From positions 1 through 64,000 of the forward strand of contig CAMVPR010000010.1 of NCBI GenBank assembly GCA_947169385.1: 64,000 bases of DNA. The letters run 5' to 3'. Below, one piece after another: positions 52,757-61,041 of this stretch; position 1 is the first letter of the stretch; each line of letters begins with the position of its first letter. Made by a program: the position numbers and the translations under genes. The notes under the pieces were generated by a model. The model had not been told where the DNA came from, searched no databases, and saw only the letters and a list, made by a program, of their open reading frames with translations. This stretch comes from an uncultured Lachnospiraceae bacterium (GTDB lineage: Bacteria > Bacillota > Clostridia > Lachnospirales > Lachnospiraceae).

Positions 52757-53833
52757 TCAATCACCAAATGAGATTCCAAGAAGTCTTGCATCATGTACTA
52801 TATCGTCATCAGGAGATACGTACTTAAGCTTGCCGGCACTCTCTGAAAGTGGAATTGATGTCACTTCACTGCCCTTTAATACAACAAGCTGACCATACTC
52901 CTGCTTCTTGATAAGCTCTGCAGCATACGCTCCGAATCTGCTTGAAAGTACTCTGTCAAATGGATCAGGACTTCCACCACGCTGGGTATGACCCGGAACC
53001 GTAACTCTTACTTCCTTGCCTGAATAGTCTCTAATCTGCTCTGCAATCTCGTAAGCTACAGAAGGATACTTTCTCTCAGCAATAATCTTCTTACGCTCCT
53101 TCTTAGGAAGCTTAGCAACTTCCTTAGATATAGCACCCTCAGCAACTGCAAGAATAGAGAAGCCCTTGCCCTGCTCAGTTCTCTTGTCAAGCGCATCGCA
53201 AACTTTCTTGATATCATATGGAATCTCAGGAAGAAGGATGATGTCAGCTCCACCCGCAATACCTGCGTGAAGAGTAATCCATCCTACCTTATGTCCCATA
53301 ACTTCTACGATAAAGATACGGTTATGAGATGATGCTGTGGTATGAATACAATCAATAGCCTCGGTAGCTATATCAACAGCACTCTGAAAACCAAATGTCA
53401 TATCTGTTCCCCAAAGGTCGTTGTCAATAGTCTTAGGAAGACCAATAACATTCAACCCGTTCTCACTCAAGAGATTGGCAGTCTTCTGGGAACCGTTACC
53501 ACCCAATACAACAAGGCAATCAAGCTTGTGCTTCTTGTATGTATCTATCATAGCCGGAACCTTATCAATTCCGTCTTCTGTTGGAATACCCATCTGTTTA
53601 AATGGCTGACGCGAACTTCCGAGAATAGTTCCGCCCTTAGTAAGTATACCCGAGAAATCCTCTGACTTAAGAAGCTTGTACTCGTCTCTCATCAAGCCTC
53701 TGTATCCCTGAAGGAATCCGTAAATCTCAACGTCCTTCTTGTAGAGATTGGTAAGTCCCTTAACAACACCTCTCATGGTAGCGTTAAGTGCCTGACAATC
53801 TCCGCCGCTGGTTAACATACCAATTCTTTTCAT
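52757..53833 (-). CDS. pfkA: 6-phosphofructokinase
   Basis: A 358-residue cytosolic enzyme that phosphorylates fructose-6-phosphate in glycolysis. Motifs in order: TSGGDCQALNATMRG, GGNGSQKTANLL, PKTIDNDLWGTDMTFGF, and PGHTQRGGSPDPFDR. The second motif keeps the glycine typical of ATP-dependent enzymes, while the third has Lys instead of Gly in PGTIDND, a feature of the PPi-dependent or group III lineage, so the phosphoryl donor is uncertain. I start at MKRIGM, seven bases after GGAGG; an ATG two codons earlier is too close. It follows recR by 29 bases and ends with a strong terminator. Confidence 0.95.
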   Translation of the reverse strand: MKRIGMLTSGGDCQALNATMRGVVKGLTNLYKKDVEIYGFLQGYRGLMRDEYKLLKSEDFSGILTKGGTILGSSRQPFKQMGIPTEDGIDKVPAMIDTYKKHKLDCLVVLGGNGSQKTANLLSENGLNVIGLPKTIDNDLWGTDMTFGFQSAVDIATEAIDCIHTTASSHNRIFIVEVMGHKVGWITLHAGIAGGADIILLPEIPYDIKKVCDALDKRTEQGKGFSILAVAEGAISKEVAKLPKKERKKIIAERKYPSVAYEIAEQIRDYSGKEVRVTVPGHTQRGGSPDPFDRVLSSRFGAYAAELIKKQEYGQLVVLKGSEVTSIPLSESAGKLKYVSPDDDIVHDARLLGISFGD

Positions 53834-53862
53834 ATCCATACCTCCATATTATTTATTATAAG

Positions 53863-54462
53863 TCACTGCTCGACTCTTCCGTTAAGAGCTCTAAGCAGCG
53901 TAACCTCATCAATATATTCAAGATCACCACCTACAGGTACACCGCTGGCAATCCTTGAAACCTTAACACCCAAAGGCTTAATAAGATTCCTTAAATATAA
54001 TGCTGTTGCATCACCCTCAACTCCTAGGTTAGTAGCCACGATTACTTCCTTAACTTCATCGCTCTCTAACCTCTTCACAAGCTCTTTAAGCTTGATATCC
54101 GCTACTCCGACACCCTTCATAGGGTCAATTGCACCTTGAAGAACATGATAAACACCATCGTACTGGTTGGTGCGCTCATACGCCGCAAGATCTCTTGAAG
54201 TCTCGACCACCATAATAGTTGAATGGTCTCTCTTCTCGCTCGCACAGATAGGACAGATATCCTTGTCTGTAAGAGTGCAACAACATGAACAATAGTGAAC
54301 ATTCTCCTTGGCAGAAACAATAGCGTCAGCTAAATGCTTAACCTGCTCCTCAGGCATATTAAGCACATGAAAGGCAAGTCTCTGAGCATTCTTGCTTCCT
54401 ATACCCGGAAGTCTCGAAAACTCCTCAATAAGCTTGGTAATATATGAACTGTAATAATCCAT
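53863..54462 (-). CDS. recR: Recombination mediator RecR
   Basis: A 199-residue protein of the usual RecR length. The N-terminal helix-hairpin-helix (FSRLPGIGSKNAQRLAFH), the Cys4 zinc finger (CSCCCTLTDKDICPIC) and the Toprim segment (IMVVETSRDLAAYERT) are all intact, as is the Walker B-like KEVIVATNLGVEGDATALYL. RecR works with RecF or RecO to load RecA on gapped DNA. The neighbours dnaX and the EbfC-type gene form the classic operon found across bacteria. Confidence 0.98.
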   Translation of the reverse strand: MDYYSSYITKLIEEFSRLPGIGSKNAQRLAFHVLNMPEEQVKHLADAIVSAKENVHYCSCCCTLTDKDICPICASEKRDHSTIMVVETSRDLAAYERTNQYDGVYHVLQGAIDPMKGVGVADIKLKELVKRLESDEVKEVIVATNLGVEGDATALYLRNLIKPLGVKVSRIASGVPVGGDLEYIDEVTLLRALNGRVEQ

Positions 54463-54479
54463 CTCAATCCTTCCTCAGA

Positions 54480-54818
54480 CTAAAATGGCAGATTAAGTCC
54501 GCCGGTAATACCGCTCATAGCAGCCTCTGATGCAGCATCAACCTTGCGCATTGCCTCGTTGATTGCAGTAACCAAAAGGTCCTCAAGCATCTCGATATCG
54601 TCAGGATCTACTACCTCTTCCTTCATCTTGATTGAAAGAATCTCTCTCTTGCCGGAAACGGTTACATTAACCACTCCACCGCCTGATGAAGCCTCATAGG
54701 TAGCGTTCTCGAGCTCACCCTGCTTCTCCTCCATCTGTCTCTGCATACGCTGAGCCTGCTTCATAAGATTATTCATATTGCCGGGCATACCACCCTGAAA
54801 GCCTCCACGTTTAGCCAT
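54480..54818 (-). CDS. YbaB/EbfC nucleoid-associated protein
   Basis: A 112-residue protein of the usual length. Features are KQAQRMQRQMEEKQGELENA, EASSGGGVVNVTVSGKREIL and the C-terminal DLLVTAINEAMRKVD helix. The family binds DNA as a dimer. It starts at the ATG nine bases after GGAGG and sits between dnaX and recR, which is the usual order. Confidence 0.96.
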   Translation of the reverse strand: MAKRGGFQGGMPGNMNNLMKQAQRMQRQMEEKQGELENATYEASSGGGVVNVTVSGKREILSIKMKEEVVDPDDIEMLEDLLVTAINEAMRKVDAASEAAMSGITGGLNLPF

Positions 54819-54881
54819 CAATAAATACCTCCTAATTGTACTGTCTTATAGTATAACTCTTTTTTGACAAAAAGTATATAA

Positions 54882-56474
54882 TCATTGTTCCTCAATCTCA
54901 CATTTTATGAGATCTTGATATTTCTTACTAGGGTCCTCAAAATTCCCCTGTGTAAGCGCAACTTTGACATCACGTCCGGTAAAATCTCTAAGCACCTTGA
55001 CAAATATATCTTTATTGCTCTCTGCGGTCAGAAGCGCCGTCTTATGCCCGAATATGAACTTAATCTCACCCGGGTTCTCTGACACACTCACCTTGGCAAC
55101 ATTGAGCGTCTGGTTAGTAACCGGCGAAGCTTTATTTAGCGTCTCTCTAAAATTATGATAATTCCTTACAAGCTTCTCTATGGTAGCCTGGTCCGCCGGC
55201 TGAAGATCCTTAATAGCTTCCTTCAGAGTTATATGCTCTTCCTCCTGGGTTAAAGGAGGGGGAGCAGCCGCTCCTGCTACCGGTGCAACACTCACTCCGC
55301 TTGCCACCATGTTCTTAAGATCTTCCACTTCCTTCTCAAGTTCCTTAATTCTTAAATGAAGACTTCCTATGTCAGTCTCCATCTGCGGCTTGGCAAGCTT
55401 GATAAATGCAACCTCGACGTCAATTCTCTTCTGCGTAGAAAGTTTAAGCTTGCCCGACAATTCAGAGCACACCCTTATATATCTTATAAGAGTTTCTAAG
55501 TCGACCTTAGCCGAGTCGTTCACTATAATGTCATACTGCTCTTTAGGCAGTTCCTTAAGTTCTGTGACATCAGGTGACTCTTTGGTAACAAGAAGGTTCC
55601 TCAAATATGACACGAAATCATTGACTAAACTCGTCATCTCCCTGCCTTCCATGACAAGCTGCTCGATGTAATTCATAAGGCTCTTGACATCAGAATCCGT
55701 TATGTTATTAAAAAGCTTAGAAAGCACTTCAATATTGACTGCTCCTAAGACCTCACACACCTTGTTAAGATCAAGCTCCTGTCCCAGATAAAATGATATA
55801 CACTGATCAAGAAGCGACAAAGCATCACGCATCGAGCCGTCCGCTGCCCTTGCGACATACTTCAAGGCATCATCCGTCACGCTAATGCCTTCATTGGTCA
55901 TAAGCTCACTCAACCTGGCAGTTATCGTCTCTATCGTAATACGCTTAAAGTCATATCTCTGACACCTTGAAAGTATCGTAATCGGCAGTTTCTCAGGGTC
56001 AGTGGTAGCGAGGATAAACACCGCATAAGAAGGCGGCTCCTCCAAAGTCTTTAAGAGTGCGTTAAATGCGCTCGTAGAAAGCATATGCGCCTCGTCTATA
56101 ATGTAGACGATGTACTTACCCTCAGTTGGGCTATAAACAATATTGTTAATAATATCTCTGACATTCTCGACACCATTGTTGGATGCTGCATCTATCTCGT
56201 GAACAAAAGGATATCTCTGTTCATTAATTGCCTTGCATATATGACATTCATTGCAAGGACTTCCATCCTCCATGGGATTCTCACAGTTAATTGCCTTGGC
56301 AAATATCTTGGCAATCGTCGTCTTACCCGTACCCCTTGTACCATTCAGGAGATAGGCGTGCCCGATGTGAGCAGATGTCACCTGATTTCTCAAGGTGGTA
56401 ACAATATGGTCCTGACCTTTGACATCATTAAAGTTGTCAGGACGCCATTTTCTATATAAAGCCTGGTAAGCCAT
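54882..56474 (-). CDS. dnaX: DNA polymerase III subunit gamma/tau
   Basis: A 530-residue clamp-loader ATPase. Walker A is GTRGTGKTTIAKIFAKAINC, the zinc site is CENPMEDGSPCNECHIC, and the DEAH region is YIIDEAHMLSTSAFNALLK. The SRC motif (ILSRCQRYDFK) is present. Residues beyond about 370 form a coiled and Ala/Pro-rich tau-like tail. Full length suggests one product, though a programmed frameshift to gamma cannot be judged by eye. It leads the dnaX-ebfC-recR-pfk operon; the promoter lies upstream in the flavodoxin gene region and was not resolved. Confidence 0.97.
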   Translation of the reverse strand: MAYQALYRKWRPDNFNDVKGQDHIVTTLRNQVTSAHIGHAYLLNGTRGTGKTTIAKIFAKAINCENPMEDGSPCNECHICKAINEQRYPFVHEIDAASNNGVENVRDIINNIVYSPTEGKYIVYIIDEAHMLSTSAFNALLKTLEEPPSYAVFILATTDPEKLPITILSRCQRYDFKRITIETITARLSELMTNEGISVTDDALKYVARAADGSMRDALSLLDQCISFYLGQELDLNKVCEVLGAVNIEVLSKLFNNITDSDVKSLMNYIEQLVMEGREMTSLVNDFVSYLRNLLVTKESPDVTELKELPKEQYDIIVNDSAKVDLETLIRYIRVCSELSGKLKLSTQKRIDVEVAFIKLAKPQMETDIGSLHLRIKELEKEVEDLKNMVASGVSVAPVAGAAAPPPLTQEEEHITLKEAIKDLQPADQATIEKLVRNYHNFRETLNKASPVTNQTLNVAKVSVSENPGEIKFIFGHKTALLTAESNKDIFVKVLRDFTGRDVKVALTQGNFEDPSKKYQDLIKCEIEEQ

Positions 56475-56486
56475 AGTAATACCTCT

Positions 56487-57698
56487 TTATGAAAATTTGA
56501 ATAGCTGATCCATAGTTCTCAGGGTCTTAAAGTCACCCTTAACCTTCATGTCGCCACTCATAAATGCGCGTTGGAAGGTCATCTCGCCTATGGTTATGCG
56601 GTTTAAAACAGCAGTTGAGACTCTCATCACAACATCGCCCTTCTCCTCCGTCGTTGCCGTGATGCTGCATTCCGAAGGACTGACCGCTATACGCATGCTC
56701 TGATCCTTATCAGTCACCGTAATTATATAGACTGCACTGAATCCGGCCTCCGGATGATAATTCTTCATAAATCTGTCTTTGAAAGACTTGGGAATCATCT
56801 GAGCCTTTACCTTCTGTCTGTTAGAAGTCTGTCTGGCTTTAGGCTTAACATTTGAAAGCTCCTCATTGACTGCTTCCTTAACCTCTAGGCTCTTCTTGGA
56901 AGAAGCCTCCTCCATAACAGAATCCTGCTCTATTCTTCTATTTCTCTTCTTCTCTTTCTTAATAGGCGTGTAGTTATCACTTAAATCCATCGCATCAGCC
57001 GAAATATCCGTCTCTATATCCTCGCCCGAGTCTAACATTCCCTTAAACATTGCGGCAAGCTCCTCGATGTCCTCCTTCTGTCTCTTGACATATGCGTCAT
57101 CGGACACAAACTTAGAGAGCTGCTCGCTCTCCTGAGGAGTAAGTTCTAAAGACTTGGCCTTCTGTACCTTATTCCTTATAACAGTGCTTGATGAAGGAAA
57201 TGTAGCTACCTTCTGATTGACCGTCCTATAAAGACCTTCCGTCTTCTTCTCTATCATCTTGGCATAATCCCTGTTCATTTCAAAATTAACAGGGTCGTCA
57301 ACATAAGCGCAGATTCCGTCGGCAACCTTGCCACCAAGAACCTCCCACGCCTTCTCTAAAGACACCAAAACATCCTTCTCTCCGGTAGTTGTAGAGAGAA
57401 CGACCGGCATCATATACATCGCATTAATCTTGTCCTTGTCTCCGTAAAGCCAGCAGGCGTCAAGAAACTCCTGCATATATCCACCCATTCCAAACCACTC
57501 AAGCGAGCAGGCAAGGATTATGGCATCTGAGTCCTTTAAAGAAGCAGGCATTGTAGATATTACGTTCCTCTCCTCGTAGAGATTAATCCTCTCAACCTTG
57601 ACTCTGAGCTCGTCTAAGACCTCATGTACCTTCTCTATAACATATAACGTAGGATCCTCGATAAGTCCACGTCCTCCGTAAACAATAGTAATCTTCAT
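56487..57698 (-). CDS. Flavodoxin-like NAD(P)H oxidoreductase with C-terminal SCP2 domain
   Basis: A 403-residue protein. An N-terminal flavodoxin-type fold is indicated by KITIVYGGRGLIEDPTLYVI, LKDSDAIILACSLEWFGMGG and the flavin-loop region VVLSTTTGEKDV. A linker of about 130 residues is charged and Lys/Glu/Ser-rich. The C-terminal 100 residues resemble the sterol carrier/SCP2 fold (ITATTEEKGDVVMRVSTAVL; GEMTFQRAFMSGDMKVKGDF). Such fusions occur in clostridia and may link redox chemistry with a hydrophobic ligand. It lies 12 bases upstream of dnaX. Confidence 0.82.
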   Translation of the reverse strand: MKITIVYGGRGLIEDPTLYVIEKVHEVLDELRVKVERINLYEERNVISTMPASLKDSDAIILACSLEWFGMGGYMQEFLDACWLYGDKDKINAMYMMPVVLSTTTGEKDVLVSLEKAWEVLGGKVADGICAYVDDPVNFEMNRDYAKMIEKKTEGLYRTVNQKVATFPSSSTVIRNKVQKAKSLELTPQESEQLSKFVSDDAYVKRQKEDIEELAAMFKGMLDSGEDIETDISADAMDLSDNYTPIKKEKKRNRRIEQDSVMEEASSKKSLEVKEAVNEELSNVKPKARQTSNRQKVKAQMIPKSFKDRFMKNYHPEAGFSAVYIITVTDKDQSMRIAVSPSECSITATTEEKGDVVMRVSTAVLNRITIGEMTFQRAFMSGDMKVKGDFKTLRTMDQLFKFS

Positions 57699-57746
57699 AG
57701 GAATCTCCCTTCAAAGACGAAGTTTTTACATATCTATACTATTTTA

Positions 57747-58799
57747 TTACATTTGCGGTTTAATCGCAAGTAAAAGAGCAATTATGAAGCCCGATATAAG
57801 TCCACCGACGTGTGCTGCATTGTCTATTCCGCCATTCGAGAATCCTGCAAATACAGAGAAGAACGCCATGATTAATATGCTCTTTAGGCTCACATCTATG
57901 AAATCCGCTCTGTTCTTGGCCCAGCGCTTCTTAAGGATAACCACTCCTATCAGTCCTCCGATTATTCCAAACACCGCTCCGGAAGCACCCGCAGAGACCG
58001 CATAGTAATCAGACGAAACCTGACTTTTTAGGTATGAAACATAAACCGAAGTAACATTTGCAAGGATTGCAGAAAGAGCATATAGAATCAGAAATCTTAC
58101 ATGTCCGATACGCTTCTCAAGCATTATTCCAAGACCTAAAAGTGACACCATATTGCTTGATAGATGCTCAAAACCATAATGCAAGAAAGCAGAGGTCACA
58201 AGCCTGAAATATTGGTGATCCACCAATATCGAATCCCAGGTAATCGCGCCGATACTGAACATATAATTAGCGTTCATAACATCACCATGAACAACTGCAT
58301 AAAGATATATTATAACGTTAAGAACAAGCAAACTAACCGTAACCGGCTGAACATTCTCCCTAATCATCTTGAGATTATTAGACCTAATCTCCTTTATCGC
58401 TCCCGATGCAAGGAAGTCATTAACATCGTCGTAAAGCCCATGGTAATCAAGGCTTTGATTCTCATATACTATAAGTTCTTCTCTCTTAGCAGACGCCATC
58501 CAAAAGCCGGGTATGTCAGCAGACAATTCCTTAAAGTAATCACTCGGCTCACTGTCTATACAGACAAGAGTCAGGAATCTCATAGGCACCATAATATTAT
58601 TCTTGATTCTTAGAGTGTTCTCGAATTCCATACGCTGATTCATAAGCTTATCGGCGTCAAGTAAAGCAATCGTCTCTTGAGCTACAAGCTGTACTATAAA
58701 CATCTCCTCTTCGTACATTTTGTAAAATGCAACTCCTCCGCTATATCCTATCCCCCTAAAGCCTTCTCTCTGAAAGAAGTCCTGTAAAGCATTAACCAT
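57747..58799 (-). CDS. Rhomboid family intramembrane serine protease
   Basis: A 350-residue protein with a soluble N-terminal region of about 155 residues and six or seven membrane helices. The catalytic serine is in AGASGAVFGIIGGLI and the histidine in GIDNAAHVGGLISGF, and the loop region has FRLVTSAFLHYGFEHLSSNM with the conserved oxyanion His/Asn. Rhomboids cleave within or near membranes; the substrate is unknown. It lies between the flavodoxin/SCP2 gene and the Tad operon terminator. Confidence 0.93.
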   Translation of the reverse strand: MVNALQDFFQREGFRGIGYSGGVAFYKMYEEEMFIVQLVAQETIALLDADKLMNQRMEFENTLRIKNNIMVPMRFLTLVCIDSEPSDYFKELSADIPGFWMASAKREELIVYENQSLDYHGLYDDVNDFLASGAIKEIRSNNLKMIRENVQPVTVSLLVLNVIIYLYAVVHGDVMNANYMFSIGAITWDSILVDHQYFRLVTSAFLHYGFEHLSSNMVSLLGLGIMLEKRIGHVRFLILYALSAILANVTSVYVSYLKSQVSSDYYAVSAGASGAVFGIIGGLIGVVILKKRWAKNRADFIDVSLKSILIMAFFSVFAGFSNGGIDNAAHVGGLISGFIIALLLAIKPQM

Positions 58800-58877
58800 G
58801 ACATTTCCTCGATTCTGTATCTTATCCTGTATTATTATATCGCATCGTTCATACTCGCTAAGTGTTCATATTATATC

Positions 58878-58926
58878 AAAATATCACAGGTAAATCGAGT
58901 ATATTCCCGAATACCTGTGATATTTT
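58878..58926 (-). terminator. Terminator after the Tad operon
   Basis: Perfect 15-base arms (AAAATATCACAGGTA and TACCTGTGATATTTT) with 19 bases between. It can work in both directions because A and T runs flank the stem. It ends the operon after the DUF6382 gene. Confidence 0.88.
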
Positions 58927-59707
58927 ATAATCCTGATGCGATATCTAAAACTACGAGCAAGGCAACTATAACTGTGGTTCCCGTTAAGATAAGCACCTGT
59001 CTGAACTTGTGCTTATCCTCTGTAACCGGCTTTATACGCTCAACTATGCTTTTAAACTTAAAACTTAATTTGGCAGGCGAATCATGCTTAACCTTTATAT
59101 CTTCATTTGACTCTATATTGCTTTTATCATCGTCAACAATCTCGGTTATAAGCTTAGTCGGTTTCTTCTTACTGTGCTCGTCAATAAACTCAACCACATC
59201 GTTTATCTCATAATGATCTTGTCTTATTATCGAGTATATCCCGTACCCAAGCAAAACCGCCTCATCATCCATGTGATTCATGTTCTTCATGATATATTCA
59301 GTAAAGCGTATAAAGTCATCCTTAACTTTAAAACTCGCACCGGGAACGTATATAAAGGCTACCTCGCTCGTATCTTCATTTACAAAAATAGTCTTTGGAG
59401 ATATCAGTACACCCTCCGCTTTAAGTGTATAGTCCTCAATGTTTTTAAGGACTTCTACCATTCTTTTATAGGCAAATGCAATCAGTCCGCTAACATTGGC
59501 ACTACGCTTAAAAGCCGTCTGAAAATCAACATACCCATTGATAATATATCTGATTCCGTCCTTCGTATCCTCAGCTTTTAAAAGCCCTTTAATCTCTCTT
59601 GAAAGCAGAATCTTCAACTCGTAATTATCTGAATAGGCAATACCTTCAAGACCGACGTAGTCATGAAATCCATCCCGTATATTACTCACCTTGTACGACT
59701 CACTCAT
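58925..59707 (-). CDS. DUF6382 domain protein of the Tad locus
   Basis: A 260-residue protein with one C-terminal membrane helix (about 238-257: VLILTGTTVIVALLVVLDIA). The soluble part (about 1-170) matches the DUF6382 layout, with YKVSNIRDGFHDYVGLEGIA, the LKAEDTKDGIRYIINGYVDF region and an ILLSREIKGLL-like segment. Such proteins accompany Tad-type pilus genes in clostridia, often with FHA domains; here no FHA domain is visible. It overlaps the upstream TadE-like gene by eight bases. The function is unknown, perhaps a membrane scaffold for assembly. Confidence 0.85.
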   Translation of the reverse strand: MSESYKVSNIRDGFHDYVGLEGIAYSDNYELKILLSREIKGLLKAEDTKDGIRYIINGYVDFQTAFKRSANVSGLIAFAYKRMVEVLKNIEDYTLKAEGVLISPKTIFVNEDTSEVAFIYVPGASFKVKDDFIRFTEYIMKNMNHMDDEAVLLGYGIYSIIRQDHYEINDVVEFIDEHSKKKPTKLITEIVDDDKSNIESNEDIKVKHDSPAKLSFKFKSIVERIKPVTEDKHKFRQVLILTGTTVIVALLVVLDIASGL

Positions 59708-60191
59708 TTTTAATCTCCTTTAGTTTCTTTAACACTTTCTTTTTTCTGATATCGTTAGAGTAATCTCCCAACTCGACCGATGTATTAATACTATATTTAA
59801 ACGAACTGACTTTAAATCTTTCAAAGAGTGGATGTGATGCCTTATAATCACCTTTAACTACCACTTTACCACCTGTTATAGCGGTCTCAAGTCGAACCGG
59901 CTTCAACAGAAGGAGCCTGCCTTCAAGCTCCTCATCTATTCTGTCGGAGAGTCTCATTTCATCCTCGATATAATCATAGTCGTAAAGCGGAAGATTATTT
60001 CTTTCGCTAATGTCATAATCTCCTATAACATCATCTTCTGATTTGCCGGCTGAGAGGCTTATATAAGATGACGCGCCTGATACATACGAACTGACTTTGG
60101 ACATATCAAGATAGAATAACGAAACCTCAAAGAAAGCAAATATTATAATGAAAATCATAGGTACAATCATTGCTGTTTCTATAGTATTAAT
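59700..60191 (-). CDS. TadE-like pseudopilin, probable AUU start
   Basis: A small pseudopilin. The N-terminal hydrophobic helix (IETAMIVPMIFIIIFAFFEV) with Glu at position five matches type IV pilin-like subunits. Using the ATT at 60191, the protein is 163 residues; AGGAGG lies exactly eight bases upstream and ATT overlaps the stop of the preceding gene (ATTAA). The alternative GTG at 60209 has no ribosome site and would overlap the previous gene by 23 bases. The rest (about 35-160) is an extracellular, Tyr/Asp-rich region. It is part of the Tad operon, upstream of DUF6382. Confidence 0.75.
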   Translation of the reverse strand: MNTIETAMIVPMIFIIIFAFFEVSLFYLDMSKVSSYVSGASSYISLSAGKSEDDVIGDYDISERNNLPLYDYDYIEDEMRLSDRIDEELEGRLLLLKPVRLETAITGGKVVVKGDYKASHPLFERFKVSSFKYSINTSVELGDYSNDIRKKKVLKKLKEIKNE

Positions 60192-61020
60192 GCTTAACAC
60201 CTCCTGCACATTTGCTACATAGCGGTAGACCTTTTATCTCGCTCTTCTTAACCAAATGAACCGTCCTTTTTAAAGAACTGCAGTTAATATCTTTATGTAT
60301 CCTGCCACCCGCGACCGTCACATATTCTCCGGACGCGTGATGATTCCTACAATGATGACAATATGTCATACCTTTTAACGCCTCATTATCCTTGTCAGTA
60401 ATCCTGACGCTTATATAAGTGCAGTTCATATTGGTATGATAAACTCCACCTGTCTCAGCAACATAGACATATTCATCGCTGTCATATGTTTTATCAGGAT
60501 CTAATCCGTCAAATGGTCTCACGGCTGATGTATCGGTCATACTGAAAGAATAGCTACCGACTAAGGGAAGATTGATGTGAACCTTGTAAAAGGCATTTAA
60601 AAAGAAAACGTCATCGCTTGATTTTTTACATGAGACTCGAATACCCGATACACCGCCATCCACCATAGCTAACTTATTCTCGTCAACGTATTCTCTAAAC
60701 TTCAAAAAGGTGATAACCGAAGGGTTGTAATCCTCCTTATCATAGGCATCCTTTGCAATATATCTGCAGGTTTCGTTGATGCCTTTACTCACCTCTTCGT
60801 CTACGCAAATCAACTGTCCCAACATAATAAATCCGTACAGGACAAACAATACGATTGGCAAGATTAGAGCAGCTTCTAATGTTACAGAGCCGTTATCAGA
60901 GGCCCTTAATGATGCTTTCATTGTCGTTCGCGCCCGGAGAGCTTGTATTTTTATATAAGCGGTTAAACGCGAACTCTTGAGAAAACCAAGCCTGTTATGT
61001 CTTCTATTCAATAAAAACAT
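60187..61020 (-). CDS. TadE-like pseudopilin with two Cys-rich metal-binding modules
   Basis: A 277-residue protein. A basic leader is followed by the pseudopilin start DNGSVTLEAALILPIVLF, with a probable prepilin cleavage after Gly and Glu at position five. The C-terminal third holds two similar modules: one with His, then NCTYISVRI and TYCHHCRNH, and one with His, then NCSSLKRTV and LPLCSKCAG. Each offers His and three Cys residues for a zinc site. Such Cys modules are known in Ada-like and surface proteins; here they face outside the cell. The ATG has AGGGG nine bases upstream. The gene overlaps the next TadE-like gene. Confidence 0.85.
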   Translation of the reverse strand: MFLLNRRHNRLGFLKSSRLTAYIKIQALRARTTMKASLRASDNGSVTLEAALILPIVLFVLYGFIMLGQLICVDEEVSKGINETCRYIAKDAYDKEDYNPSVITFLKFREYVDENKLAMVDGGVSGIRVSCKKSSDDVFFLNAFYKVHINLPLVGSYSFSMTDTSAVRPFDGLDPDKTYDSDEYVYVAETGGVYHTNMNCTYISVRITDKDNEALKGMTYCHHCRNHHASGEYVTVAGGRIHKDINCSSLKRTVHLVKKSEIKGLPLCSKCAGGVKH

Positions 61021-61041
61021 CACTAAAAGCCCCTTTCTGCT

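Noticed and set aside
58878-58926. Perfect 15-base inverted repeat as an attachment or insertion site
   Set aside because: Its place after a stop codon with flanking A and T runs is explained by a bidirectional terminator.
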